A DNA stretch of 64,000 nucleotides from Dicaeum eximium (Eukaryota > Chordata > Aves > Passeriformes > Dicaeidae): assembly GCA_013396995.1 (NCBI GenBank), contig VWZP01009168.1, positions 1,457,573 through 1,521,572 on the forward strand, in the 5' to 3' direction. Positions 11,064 to 21,917 of this stretch are shown here, piece by piece; within the stretch, counting starts at the first letter, position 1; each line of letters begins with the position of its first letter. The notes beneath the pieces are model-generated. The model ran no database searches and was not told where the DNA came from. It saw nothing but the letters and a program-made list of their open reading frames with translations. Position numbers and translations under genes: made by a program.

Positions 11064-12054
11064 AATTTTTCTGTCTGTTTTTCAATCTACAAGCTACTTT
11101 GAAAGCAATACAATTTCATAGCAACAAAATGTTTTCTGAAAGGTCTTCTGAGGTCATTCAACAGCATATGGACTTCATTTTTCATGGTCAGTAGTTGCAT
11201 GTGGCCAAGAGTTGCTCTTATTACAGTTGTGAAATGCTCTTTTCCTTGGTACTTGAAATCTTATGCTTGCAGTAATGTTGTCAGGCAGGTATGTGACACA
11301 GGAAGGGAAGCCAAGGAACCCAACATCTGTTGGAACTGCTCTCTCCTTTGTCCATGCCATGAAGCAAATCCCTTCTCTGCAGGACAGCCCTGAAGGCTCC
11401 AGTCCAGCCAGCAGCTCCATATGATCACATCAAGCCTGAGATGTCCAGAATGGTGCAATTGTGTCTGCAGTGCTGGGCTGTAAAAGTGGGAGGCACAGGT
11501 TTGGCTTCAAGGGAGCAGAACTGGTTGTGAAATATCTGAGACTTGACTGCTCTCTGTTGTTCACTTGAATATAACTCTTAGAGACTTCCTGGTGCTGAGT
11601 ACTCCACTGTTAAAGAAATAGGGTTGTCTTTAATTATGTAAGATATTCCCATTTTTAGCCAAGTAAAAGTCTACATCGGTCATCAATTTTTCTTCTACAG
11701 GCAATGGAGAAACAAATGGCTTTTCAGAGTGGGATTCATCCAGTTCTAGCAGGCATACCTAAAATAGATAGAACCAGTTGGTCTCTGGAGGTGCTGACCC
11801 TTGATTGTAAAGAAAATCAAGACTGAGTTGGAAAGATGTCTAATTTTAAAAAATTTTATTTAGGCAATATGACTGCCACCTACATTTAGCTGCCCTGACT
11901 CAAAGGCTTGTTCCATATGCAGAAAAAACCAATAAAGAATGCAGTATGTCTTATTTTCACAGGCAGGGATGCACGTGGCAAAAAGGGCAGCATTTCCACG
12001 TGCACTTCAGTGACATAGGAACACAGATCCCACAATATATATTTTTTAAATTTG
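11064..12054. other. Unassigned interval
   Basis: Four overlapping open frames of 65 to 81 codons on both strands between 11175 and 11458 are mutual shadows with no domain. No repeat recognised. Confidence 0.5.
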
Positions 12055-12150
12055 AGTCCAGTAAGATCAAATGACTTCCATAAACTCACACACAGAGTCT
12101 GTGTTTAGGCAAGAGCTGAAGTCATCTCTCTGGAGTCTGGAGCTGCTGCT
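12055..12150 (+). repeat. MIR-like ancient SINE relic (3' half)
   Basis: ATCAAATGACTTCCATAAAC, then TCACACACAGAGTCTGTGTT, then GCAAGAGCTGAAGTCATCTC, then GGAGTCTGGAGCTGCTG parallels the MIR order: TTAAGTGACTTGCCCAAGG, TCACACAGCTAGTAAGTG, GCAGAGCTGGGATTCGAAC, GACTCCAGAGCCC. Confidence 0.5.
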
Positions 12151-14164
12151 CATCCCCACCATCCATCCCTCCTTCATCAGCCTCCTGACCTGACTAAACA
12201 GCACTGTCAGGGTCCCTTTCTTTTCCTTTTTTGAAGGAAAAGCTGTGTGGGTCTCTGAAGTTAAGCAAGTTTCTTCTGCTTTACACATCTAAATTAAAAT
12301 CTATTTAAGAAAAAACTACAAGACATAGTGCAATTTTAAAGTCATTTGGCAAACTGATTCTGTCAAGAAAGCTTAGTTTCATTCTGTTTGCTTGCAACAG
12401 CTTTTTTTTTCCATAACTCTGCTGTTCTTGTTCTTTTAATACATTTGGGAGGCCTGTCAAGGCCTATCCACTCTCTAAATAGCTTTGCAGATTAAATTTT
12501 TAACTCTACTCTCTTCATGCAGATGTATATTTCTGACAAAGAATTGCACTGACATGTCATCTCCCATCTTTCTCACAGGAGAGGAAATAGCTACGTGCCA
12601 GTGCTGTTCAAAACTCTGACTCTCCCCAGCAAACAATAAAATAAAATAATCATAATTATAAACCCCTGCATTGAGAAAACACACTTCTTCTTTATTTGAG
12701 TATTTGCTACACTTATTTCCTTTGTCATAGCACTTTTGGGCTATTTTATTCTTCACCTTCAGCAAGATTTGTAACCAGCTAATGAGAAACTGGGGAATAT
12801 GGGGCAGAGAAAAAATGGGGTTTGTTGATTTAGTTGCTGCTACAGGCACACCTGAACTTTAAGCCAAAGACTGTGCAGTACATCTAACCTAACCTTAAAT
12901 CCTTTTTTTTCACATGGAAACATTTGTATCATTACTTTTTCTTCTTTTAAATACAGCTACCAAAAAGAAAAAAATTCTACTCCTCTTCAGATGCCCTGTG
13001 TAAGGAAAGGAATGCCCTGCCTTCATAGGAATTAAGGTTTTCTGATTTACCAGAACAGGGCTGTGCCCAGTTAAGGACTTTTTGGGAGCAGTTGTTTCCT
13101 AGAACAGGGCAAGAGACAGCCAAGAGGGAACAAACTGAAATTTCAGTGAGCAGAATCCATCCCCAGATTAGGTATGTAAATTAAAAGGGTCTTGGATGTG
13201 TCGTGCAGTTTGTCATCTTACGTTCAGCTTCTTTCTCCCCACAGAATCAATTGCATGTAAATAGGTCGTTGCTTATGCATAAGTCATTGCTTATGAATTC
13301 TTATTATCAAACACTTCTTTGGGACTCAAGATGCTTTTCTGAGATAAATATAGAGCAGAAGTGGATGAACATGGAAGAAAAATACTGGTAAAGATAATGG
13401 GAGATCTCTGGGGTAATTCCACTGCATCTAGTACAAATGCCCATTAAAGGGTTTGAGCATTTATGGTCATAAATTCTTACTCAAGGTGTGGAGAAAGCAA
13501 AAAGAATGTTTCATGAAACAGGATTATTAAAAAATAACGGGAATTGCACTTTCTGGGAGTTGTTATATGACAGACTTGTTACTTTGACAGCAATTGAGAA
13601 ATGCTGGGTTCTGTCATTTAAGGATATTTCCACATTTTTGTCCAGCACTGGGGACAGAAGTTAGGCAAGTTATTCCCTCTTCTCATTTTATTATTGTGTG
13701 CCTGATTTGTGTCCCCCATTTAGAAGTTCAGGTTAAAGTTTATTCTCATCATTGCGGGCTAAGACAATTTTTTCTATTACTCACATTGGAAAATTTTCAT
13801 GTTTTATTTTCTTTCCAGACAAGTAAACTATCTGGAAATTTTCTAAATTCTTAGTTGCCAGACTATTTACTCTGTGCTTTTGTCCCAGTCTTCCAGAACA
13901 TTTTTGGTGGATTGCTCCTCTCTTCTGAGGTTCAGGGTTGTTCCTGTTGATCAGAATCAACCCTTCCATGGGACTTTGGATGTTTTTTTAAGCATTTAAA
14001 AGTGTTTAAAATAATTTTAAAAATGAATTTTGAAGCAACTTCTTTGCCACTGAAATAATTTGCCGCTGAAAAGACACTTGCCCTCAAAAAACACCCCAAA
14101 CTTTCCTCTTCCTTAGGATCACAGCTGAACAGTAAAATATAATGACTCTTCAAGAACAGCCACA
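12151..14164. other. Unassigned interval
   Basis: No recognised repeat. The longest frame is 124 codons (12475..12849, minus) and begins in ordinary AT-rich DNA with no domain. A (AAAAT)n-like patch lies near 12640. Confidence 0.5.
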
Positions 14165-14235
14165 GAAAAGCTCCATTACCCTTTTACATGTGGAAACTGA
14201 GTCAAAGAAAAGAAAAAGCCAAAATCTTCAGGATT
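14165..14235 (+). repeat. Possible MIR-like relic
   Basis: CCCTTTTACATGTGGAAACT followed by GAGTCAAAGAAAAG recalls the sense MIR core CATTTTACAGATGAGGAAAC TGAGGCTCAGAG. Only about 35 bases are informative. Confidence 0.35.
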
Positions 14236-14671
14236 ATTGACTGTTGGATTTCATTGCTGGATTTCAAAGTTTGTGAGAAACTGATAACTGAGACAAAACA
14301 CTTCACAGTGGAACATCACCTGCTCAGCTGTTAATTCCATTTATGACAATATGTTTAGAAGTGATGGAGTTCCTTACTCCACTGATTACAATGTGTGACC
14401 CTCTACCAGAAAGTAGTAAAGGTTTTAGTGACCTCTGTCTGGGAACAGGAATTGAATATTTTTTTTTTCAGACACACATAAAAGCATTTATTAGCATTGT
14501 ACTGGAGTTGGGTATGGAACTTACTACCGTGTGGATGATGTTGGGACCTTCTCAGCTATAAAAACCATTAATACCAAAAATAAAGCAAATTACTGTAGAA
14601 GGGGCAAAACTCCATTGTCATAGTATCAGAAATTCACTTAGGCTGGAAATTATCTTTAATTTACTCCCTTC

Positions 14672-14800
14672 TCTGGACGTGCTCCAGCATATCGGTGTCT
14701 TACTTGCAGCAAGGAGCCCAAAACCAAACACAGTATTTGACATGCAGCCTCACCAATGCCAAGTATAGAGGGATGATCACATCCCTAGAATCAATCTCAT
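14672..14800 (-). mobile_element. CR1 LINE internal fragment (older type)
   Basis: TCTGGACGTGCTCCAGCATA, TCGGTGTCTTACTTGCAGC, AAGGAGCCCAAAACCAAACA, CAGTATTTGACATGCAGCCT, CACCAATGCCAAGTATAGAG and GGGATGATCACATCCCTAG follow the CR1 order (CTCCAGCACCTCGATGTCTT ... GGCCCAAAACTGAACACAG ... GCGGCCTCACCAGTGCCGAG ...). The 3' tail is missing, so this is an internal piece that lost its end or decayed. Confidence 0.8.
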
Positions 14801-15748
14801 GGAATGTGAAAAACTAAATCTGTAAAGCTGTTCAAATCACCCCAATAATTCTGGGTGTTGAATACATGATGCTTATAATATTGGAGCACTGAATGGTAGA
14901 ATATCCAAACATACAGCACCTATACACTCACAAAAAGTCCAGAGCCTGAACGACAGACATTAGAAACAGAAAAAAAAAAAAAAAATCATGCCTGGGCAGT
15001 CTTTCACAATGTTCTGCTGCTATCATTTGCTTCATCTTTGAGAGGTGTTGAAATACACTGTGAGTGGATGTGTGGTTGGGATGGAAGGCAGGAGTAAGCA
15101 AGGCTTTCTGTAGTAGAGCTTCTTAGCCAGTTGTGATGGATGAGAATTAAAAGACTGAGTTAAAAGGTGTTATTAGTAATTGAAATACCCTGGTTTTGTT
15201 TTGGTTTCTTTTCTGATTCATCTGCCACCATGAAGCAGGTGAAGACTTTAAACCACGGCTCAAGAGTGAACTTGACAATTTGTTGAAAAAGTGTTACATT
15301 TGAAAAAGCATCTAAATCTGTTTTGCTTTTACTCACATCTTCCTTAAGGAATTTCAGTACAGAGCATAAGGTCTGTCAGGACAATATTTTTGAGGAATAA
15401 ATCTATCAACAGCAAAATAGTTTCCATATGAGCAAAAAAATTGCATTTGCAGAATACCATTCCATTTCTTTTTTTCTGCATACATTTCAGTTCAGGGGAT
15501 TTCAATGCCACATAAAACCTGACAACATTTAAAGCACTAAAAGCAGATTATTTCCATTGTTTCCCTCATAACTGGAAGTCCTGGAGGGCTCACTGATCAT
15601 GGAAGTACAAGTGATACTGTAGATGAGTTGTGCCCACCACTGTAAAGACACATACACCTTTATCATATGCACGTCCTCATCTATAAATACAATACTTTTA
15701 ATTAAAAATCCCTGATAAACAGAAAACAAAAAGAAGGCATGAAATTTA
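14801..15748. other. Unassigned interval
   Basis: Holds an A17 run near 14970 and nothing else I can assign. The 91-codon minus frame 15529..15804 ends inside the next CR1 fragment. Confidence 0.5.
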
Positions 15749-15901
15749 GAACAGTTTGCCCAGGGAAGTGGTGGAATTATCATCCCAAGTAAGTGTTCAG
15801 GCACTTTGGCTTAGTGGTGAGCATGGTGGTGGTGCTGGATTGACAGCTGGACTTGATAATTCCATAGGTCTTTTCCAACATTAATCATTCCATGATTCCA
15901 G
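15749..15901 (+). mobile_element. CR1 LINE 3' tail (subfamily B)
   Basis: ACAGTTTGCCCAGGGAAGTG, GTGGTGGTGCTGGATTGACA, GCTGGACTTGATAATTCCAT, AGGTCTTTTCCAACATTAAT and the degenerate octamers ATTCCATG ATTCCAG. Subfamily B differs from A in its 'acttgatgatcttagaggtcttttccaa' type ending. Confidence 0.88.
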
Positions 15902-17239
15902 GAAATTATGCACCTCTGAAAACTGGTGGATCCATTGTGTCAGGGCAGCTGAATGACACAGGAGACTTAGGAGTGGTAAAGGTTTCCTCAGAACTTCAGG
16001 ATTTCAGGGTACAACCTGCCTGTTTATTTACTCTCAGGCTAATTTTAACTTTAGTGACTGGAGCTGTAACTACCAAAGAACTGAAGGATCCACACAGCAA
16101 ATTCTGCTGGCTAAATAAAAGTGAAGGTTTGTATCTTCCCATCTCTTCTCATTCCTGGTGTGCTATCTAAAACGTTATTTTGGATTTCTTTTTCGGAGGG
16201 GCTGTCAGTTCACCTTTGAGAGAGCTGCAGTTGCTGCTCTGTCACCTCTCATGAAAGGTTTCAGCCTGATAAATGATAGCAGAGCAGATCTGCACAAACA
16301 GATGTACACTCCACTTTGCCTACATTAGTTAGACTCTTTATGGCACTTGTAAATTAAGGAACAGAATGATATGGAAGAATATTAAACAAAAATGATGTTC
16401 CATTCTACATTCCCTGCACCCATTTGGTTTTGCCTTGATCTAGACCCCTTCAAACTTTTCCAGTGCCAGACCACCTTGTTCCATGCTATTCCCCTTCTTG
16501 AAAACACTGATCTCCATTGATCTGGATTATAGAAATCAGATAATTTCTCCAAAAAATGAGGATTTCTCTTTTCCTCATGACCCTTCTCATCTATGCAAGT
16601 GTTTTAGGCATGGAATCTTCTGCTCCCTTTTTGGTGCAAACTTGACCTCTGTTGTCTTACTTGGAAAATGCACTTGATTTCTAACAAGAGCTTTTCAAAA
16701 TGTAACACTGCTGATTTGTTGGATAATGAAATCCAAATTGTTCCACAAAAAAAGGTGCAATTATACAGCATGTAATACACAAATAAATTGACTTAATGTT
16801 ACATTATAATGAAAACTGTGCAAAATCCTCTACACAAGCACAATAAAATAATAAAAAGTAATAGAACAGGTAATAGATGTAAAATAAATGCTAAAAAAGT
16901 AGTTCAAATCATTTTCATACCAGTCAAAAGATACTGAGAAGGGCGCATCCAATCACAATAAAACACCAGAATGAAACACTTCTAAATAGTAATATAAATT
17001 TTTGTGGACACTTCATGTCCCATGATGTGGAATTGACATATAGTTTGATTTTCTTTTTCCTAATGTAAGCCACAGTTTTACAGTCCTAGTGAAAACATTT
17101 TATTGCTGGGGATGTATTAGACATGGTTCATTTCCCTTCTCAATATGGCTTTAATTTTCCACATCCATGGCTTGACACAGACCCAAACACCAGAAGATGG
17201 TTGTCTGCTATAAAGTGTTTGGTTTTCTTTGATTGCTTT
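15902..17239. other. Unassigned interval
   Basis: A 92-codon plus frame (15892..16170) starts in the CR1 tail and has no domain. 16780..16920 is very AT-rich with several AATAAA hexamers, which at this density are expected by chance. Confidence 0.5.
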
Positions 17240-17860
17240 ACAATTTAATCTATAGTTCATTCCATTAACCCTTTCCATTTTAATGCCACCAGAGTCTTTC
17301 CCCTCTCCTTAATATAAAGATAAACTTCCCCTGAATCACTTATGCTCTCGTGTCCAGCAGATTTCAAAGAGAACAGAGAGGAGAGCGGCGCTGGGGGGAC
17401 GAGCACTTTCTTCTCAGTTAACTTCCCAATCGGCGAAATAATTGAATGCACAACAGCAACAGGATTTTCCCTTCTGTTTTCATAATACATTCATAATTAT
17501 TCATTCATTTGGTTTGGTCATATTCATACCAACGCACAGAGCCAAGAAAGTGCCACTGTCATTCTAACTTTCTCCTCAATCCCTGCTCTTCAGGGGGAGA
17601 AAATAAAAAAAACCACGTTCCCGTCTGCAGTGTTGTCACATCCGATATCCAGTTCCTTCCGGCAGAGAAAGTGGATCTGGGAGGGTCACCAGATCAGCCT
17701 GTGCCTCGGGGCTCCTCGCCTCAAGTACAAAAGACTCGACTCAACTCATGTTAGTGATGTAGGTGGCCTATCGGTGGTGACGGACTGCCAGCTCGGTCTG
17801 TGGGCTACCCGTGATAACCGCCTTGAAATGCTAAGTGCTTAATTAAGGACCTTTCATATC
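17240..17860. promoter_or_regulatory. Candidate conserved regulatory block
   Basis: Repeat-free and locally CpG-containing (GAGAGCGGCGCTGG near 17385, CAATCGGCGAAATAATTG near 17428, several more to 17820). TAAT-type cores occur as CATAATACATTCATAATTATTC near 17480 and TGCTTAATTAAGG near 17840. CpG retention is uncommon elsewhere in the window. Two short open frames at 17509..17842 overlap it without a domain. Confidence 0.35.
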
Positions 17861-17950
17861 AGTTATTGAGGGCTCCATCTCCCATAGCCCAGGGCGTTGT
17901 ACTTTACAGAGGACTCCCCAGAGCCACAGCCAACTTTATTGCAGTGACAA

Positions 17951-17953
<3 letters not shown>

Positions 17954-18007
<54 letters not shown>
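17954..18007. repeat. Poly(A) tract of 54 with purine-rich flank
   Basis: Exactly 54 consecutive A, then A/G-only sequence to about 18060 with one ambiguous base at 18015. The combined homopurine run exceeds 100 bp. No gene body or target-site duplication is seen. A minus-strand open frame through it translates as poly-Phe and is not real. Confidence 0.95.
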
Positions 18008-18010
<3 letters not shown>

Positions 18011-18149
18011 AGAANAGAAAGAAAGGGGAGGAAAAAAAGGGAAAGAGAGAAAGAAAAGAAACAAGTGGTTTTAATCCTCTTCCAAGCTCCCAAAATCTAA
18101 ATACAAGCAGACAGCTGAGCTGACATCATGATCTCCTACTAAAAATACT

Positions 18150-18166
18150 TTTTTTTTTTTTTTTTA
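18150..18166. repeat. Poly(T) run
   Basis: About 17 consecutive T, simple low-complexity sequence. Confidence 0.9.
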
Positions 18167-18375
18167 CTGTTTATGAGAATATTGCTTGCTCGTGTTTTGG
18201 GTAAGGTATGGAGTCATCCCTGACAAGATGATCAGACCACTTGTGTTAACCTATGGTGATATTCTGCAGTGCACAGCTTTTACCTTCCCCAAGAACTGTC
18301 ACTACCAGATGAAGGGACATGTTTATTTAAAGCAGAAAAAACAGATGTTTGTGGCTAAACCTTGTATAATTAATC

Positions 18376-18488
18376 CTTGCTTTTCAAAAAACAGCAGATC
18401 CTGTTCTGACAAGGAGGGGGAGAAATATTTCACTTGCTTTTCATAAACAGCAGATCCAGTTCTGTCAAGGAAGGGGAAAAATATTTCA
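18376..18488. repeat. Two-copy tandem duplication of about 57 bp
   Basis: Unit 1 is 18376..18432 (57 bp) and unit 2 is 18433..18488 (56 bp), directly abutting. Both begin CTTGCTTTTC and end AAATATTTCA. By eye they differ by about five substitutions and one indel (near 89% identity). The unit resembles no mobile element I know. Confidence 0.92.
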
Positions 18489-20146
18489 CAGCTGACTTAG
18501 GTAGCTGAGGTTTGGAAAAAAATACCTTTTGTTTCTGTCTGCAGCAGAGGAGCCCTGCAGAAGAGTGATCTGTTCTGTTTCTGATTCCTCGTGAGGGCAT
18601 CTCTCAGCAGCAACTCTGCTGAAGTCATTAAAGTTACATTGCTGTGAAACCACCGTGAGGACAACCCGGAAAAGCCACAGCCTTCATTCAGGATGTTCAC
18701 AGACAGGATGAGCGTGGTGGAGACATTTCTTATTGTGCATCACTTTCATACCAGAGCTGGTTCTTATTTGCAGCAGTGCAAGAGATGTTCAGGATCAGGA
18801 CAAAGGAGAAAATGTTGTTCCTTCAGCACCAAACAATGTAGTCATAGCTGAAAACTACAATGAACAAGCTTAATAATTTTAATACCAGGCCTAACTGCCA
18901 CCTCATTTACCCCCACCATAGCACAGCTGGGGAAATGGCCTGTATGCAAACACAAAGTCATCAAAACCCAAATAAAGGCCCAGAAATCAGGAAGAGTTCC
19001 CTGCAAGCTAAACTCCAGTTTGTAGAGCCTTTTGGGACCTCCTGAGCCTGCAGCGGAGCTGGTCTGGCTGGGCAGAGCCTCCTGAAGTCATCCCAAGGGA
19101 TGCCCCAGTCCCAGCAAGGGATTTGTGTGCAGTGTGGGAATGCAGGTGTAGCCAGATCCTTGCCACCATCCCCAGCAAGCTAAAATCCTGGGAATCCAAG
19201 CAGGTGCAAACAGCAAGGCAACCAAATCAAACCATCCAGTAGGTGCAGGCTTACAATTCCTCTTTGCATTTCTTTTCTCCAATATCCTGTTTTCTTTGTC
19301 ATTAATCAACTCACTTTGAGTCCTTTGATGTACCTGAACTTCCTTAGTTGCCAGCTGATGTCTAAAAGAACTGGATGTCTAAAAGCCACTGACACCAATA
19401 TGATTTGTTTTTAAAATGCAAATGGCAAGCATTTAAAGTAAAATTGCTCTTTTTAAACTTGACTGATATTTTATCAGCACAACTACACAATAATTTGAGA
19501 GCAGAGGATTTTCATCACTAGTTTCTGTGTTTTAATACAGCCCAAGGTTTGTATTTTGTATTTAAATTTAAATATGGTATCCTAAATGTTCTAAATATTC
19601 TGTTTGGTGTATGGTACTGTGTATACCATATTTTGTATACTGGATTAAATAATACATAAGCAATTTATAACCTGTTAGGAGTAATAGTAACCAAAAAAAT
19701 AGATCAAGTTTATCTTGGGGCTTGTTTATTTTTCCACTAAGAATTTAGTGCAGGATTTAAGAAGCAAAGATCAGTGTTATCTGAGATATACATTACTTAC
19801 TACGTCTACGAGAAAGATCCTGCAGCCTTGTTCATATGAGAGATTATCATACTCCTTCTGCACTTCACAATTTCCAAATAAAGGAGAAAAGATTAAACCT
19901 ATTGCTTGTTCAGTGTGGTAAGATCCTTTGAAATGAAAAAAGCTGGATAAATGGAATATGTGATTGCTTCTTCATCTGAATTTGTAATTAAAGCCACTTC
20001 TTTTTCAAGGCAGAAATCAGGGAGCCTTCTTCTTGTACACAGTTTTTCATGCCTAATTTAGCAGATTATATTTCTCTCACATCCTGTGACAGTTAAATAA
20101 ACAGGAGTAGGAAATATCTTTAAAATCGTTTAAGGTCCTCCATTTA
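18489..20146. other. Unassigned interval
   Basis: No gene or recognised repeat. Opposing short frames at 19008..19309 overlap one another. 19440..19700 is markedly AT-rich. Confidence 0.5.
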
Positions 20147-20181
20147 AAAAAATAAAATAAAATAAAATAAAAATAAAAAAG
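20147..20181. repeat. (AAAAT)n low-complexity run
   Basis: A run of AAATA/AAAAT pentamers, about 35 bp. Two minus-strand frames crossing it encode Phe/Tyr/Ile-rich tails for this reason. Confidence 0.9.
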
Positions 20182-20199
20182 GAGGTAGACAAGCTGAAA

Positions 20200-20600
20200 C
20201 ACACAATATACCTCCAGTAATCGGGAGTACTGGGGCCATTGTTTAATTTCCAAGGCCAGGTTAGCGGGAAGATTATTGATGATCCCGAGCTGGAGCATCT
20301 GTGCTCGCTCAAGAGTGTGATGGTGACAATTATTAACCACAAACCTGTTGGAGGGGCAGCAGTAAATAAGCCATCAGCGCGGAGCTGCGTGCCACAGCCG
20401 CATTCCTCCGCACCGTATTTTTCGGCAGCAAACTCCACCTGATGACAGCTACAATCAACAGTGGCTCCAGGCAGCTGCTTTGCTGCAGGCCACATTCAAT
20501 TATGTCGCCCTGAATTAGTCCCTGGCGAAGCTGTCACCTTCCAGCCTGTGAAGTGATAGCATGAAGAGGCTCCTGAAGCCTCGGCAGCTCTGCCTTCGGT
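20200..20600. promoter_or_regulatory. Strongest candidate conserved regulatory block
   Basis: The most CpG-containing repeat-free block of the window (over a dozen CpGs in about 400 bp, for example AGCGCGGAGCTGCGTG near 20378 and CCGCACCGTATTTTTCGGC near 20408). Candidate sites include ACAATTATTAACC (near 20327), a TALE-type CTGATGACAGCT with ACAATCAACA (near 20440..20460), TTCAATTATG and TGAATTAGTC (near 20495..20518), and E-box-like CAGCTGCTTTGCTGCAG. A 121-codon minus frame crosses it but shows no domain. This looks like a developmental enhancer; the target gene is unknown and may lie outside the window. Confidence 0.45.
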
Positions 20601-20602
20601 TC

Positions 20603-20629
20603 GGGGAGCCAGGGGGAGGGACAGGGGGG
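20603..20629 (+). other. G-quadruplex motif
   Basis: Four G runs of 4, 5, 3 and 6 are separated by loops of 5, 1 and 3 bases, so the canonical G3+N1-7 pattern is met on the plus strand. It sits at the edge of the CpG-rich candidate block. Confidence 0.8.
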
Positions 20630-20768
20630 AAAAGACCATTAGCACCGTGCCTGCTTGCAGCATTCATTTTGTTCATGGAAGGAGAGAGAAAAAAAATAGC
20701 TTAGGTGAGCTGGATTTGGAAAGTTGTCTTGTGTTGGATAATTGAGGATTCTTTTGCCCCCATAAAAA

Positions 20769-20787
20769 CTTTTTTTTTTTTTTTTTT
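20769..20787. repeat. Poly(T) run
   Basis: About 18 consecutive T followed by CCCC. Confidence 0.9.
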
Positions 20788-20971
20788 CCCCTACAGGTTT
20801 AGGGGTAGAAATACATGCTGTTCCCTTTTCTGGGTTTTTGGAGTTACTCAGACTTCTAGACAGTGATTTAGACTGTGCTTGGAGCAACAAGGAACTCTCC
20901 TGTACATTGCTTTTTTACAATGCATTTTCCCAAGAAATTCCATGGCATTTTGGGAGATCAGAAGTGATCAT

Positions 20972-21180
20972 GGATTCATAGAATGGTTTGGGACCTTAAA
21001 GATCATCTCATTCCACCCCCTGCCATGGACAGGGACACCTTCCACTATCCCAGGTTGCTCCAAGCCCCATCCAACCTGGCCTAAGACACTTCCAGGGATG
21101 GGGCAGCCACAGCTTCTCTGAGCACCCTGTGCCAGGACCTCACCACTCTCATAGTAAAGAATTTATTCCTCAATTCCTGA
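20972..21180 (-). mobile_element. CR1 LINE 3' tail (subfamily A)
   Basis: GGATTCATAGAATGGTTTGG, CCATGGACAGGGACACCTTC, CACTATCCCAGGTTGCTCCA, GGGATGGGGCAGCCACAGCT and GAGCACCCTGTGCCAGGACC. A short internal deletion removes the usual GTTGGAAGG after GGTTTGG. Non-functional. First of three CR1 tails in under 1 kb. Confidence 0.94.
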
Positions 21181-21380
21181 AGGAGCCATTAGTTTTACCT
21201 GTTCAGGATCTGCTCATCTATAGTTTCACAGTCTCCTGCCAGGAAGCACGTGGTCCACAGTGGGATTTTGAGGTAAAGGAGGGGAGTTTTGTTAACAGGT
21301 GAGACAGCACATGCCAGGACCAAAGCAGCCTGGTGGGCTGAGACCTGAAGTACAAATCCTTGTGGCTGATGGAGCTGGAG

Positions 21381-21654
21381 GTGCTTAGTCTGGAGAAAAT
21401 GAGGCTCAGGAGGGACCTTACTGCCCTCTAGAACCCCCTGATGGATTGTAGCCAGGTGGGAGTTAGTCTCTTCTCTCAAGTAACAAGTGATGGGTCAAGA
21501 ACAAATGGCAGAAATGGCCTCAAGAAGCACCAGGGGGAATTTAGATTGGAAATTAGGAAAAATTTCTTCTCTGAAAGGATGGTCAGGCTTTGAAACAGAT
21601 TGTCCAGGGATCCTCCCTGGAAGTGTTAAAAGAATGTGTAGATGTGGTGCTCAT
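21381..21654 (+). mobile_element. CR1 LINE fragment (subfamily B)
   Basis: The order TCTGGAGAAAATGAGGCTCA, GGGACCTTACTGCCCTCTAG, GGTGGGAGTTAGTCTCTTCT, CTCAAGTAACAAGTGATGGG, GAATTTAGATTGGAAATTAG, GAAAAATTTCTTCTCTGAAA and GTGTAGATGTGGTGCTCATT matches CR1 upstream of its 3' end. The final 70 or so bases with the octamers are absent. The open frame 21487..21729 is CR1 sequence. Confidence 0.93.
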
Positions 21655-21766
21655 TTACAGGGCTTTCCAGAAAAACCCAAGCTCCCCATGCCCAGAAGGT
21701 TCATATCCCAACTTTCAGAGGTACAATAGCACTAAAAGGATACAATAGTAAGAGCTTTGCAATATA

Positions 21767-21917
21767 GAGTCACAGAATCATAGAATGACTTGGGTTGAGA
21801 GGGCCCCTAAAGATCATTTCATTTCAGCCCCCTGCCATGGGCAGGGACACCTTCCACTATCCCAGGTTGCTCCAAGCCCTGCCCAACCTGGCCTTGGACA
21901 CTTCCAGGAGTGGGGTT
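21767..21917 (-). mobile_element. CR1 LINE 3' tail (subfamily A)
   Basis: GAGTCACAGAATCATAGAAT (antisense octamers), then CCCTGCCATGGGCAGGGACA, CACTATCCCAGGTTGCTCCA and CCAACCTGGCCTTGGACACT. About 150 bp. It has its own 3' tail, so it is a separate insertion from the copy at 20972. Confidence 0.95.

Noticed and set aside
17870..18007. Processed pseudogene ending in the 54-A tract
   Set aside because: The upstream sequence shows no recognisable coding or UTR body and no flanking target-site duplication.
20972..21917. A minus-strand CR1 split by a later plus-strand CR1 insertion
   Set aside because: Both minus-strand pieces carry their own 3' octamer ends and repeat the same UTR segment, so they are separate elements.
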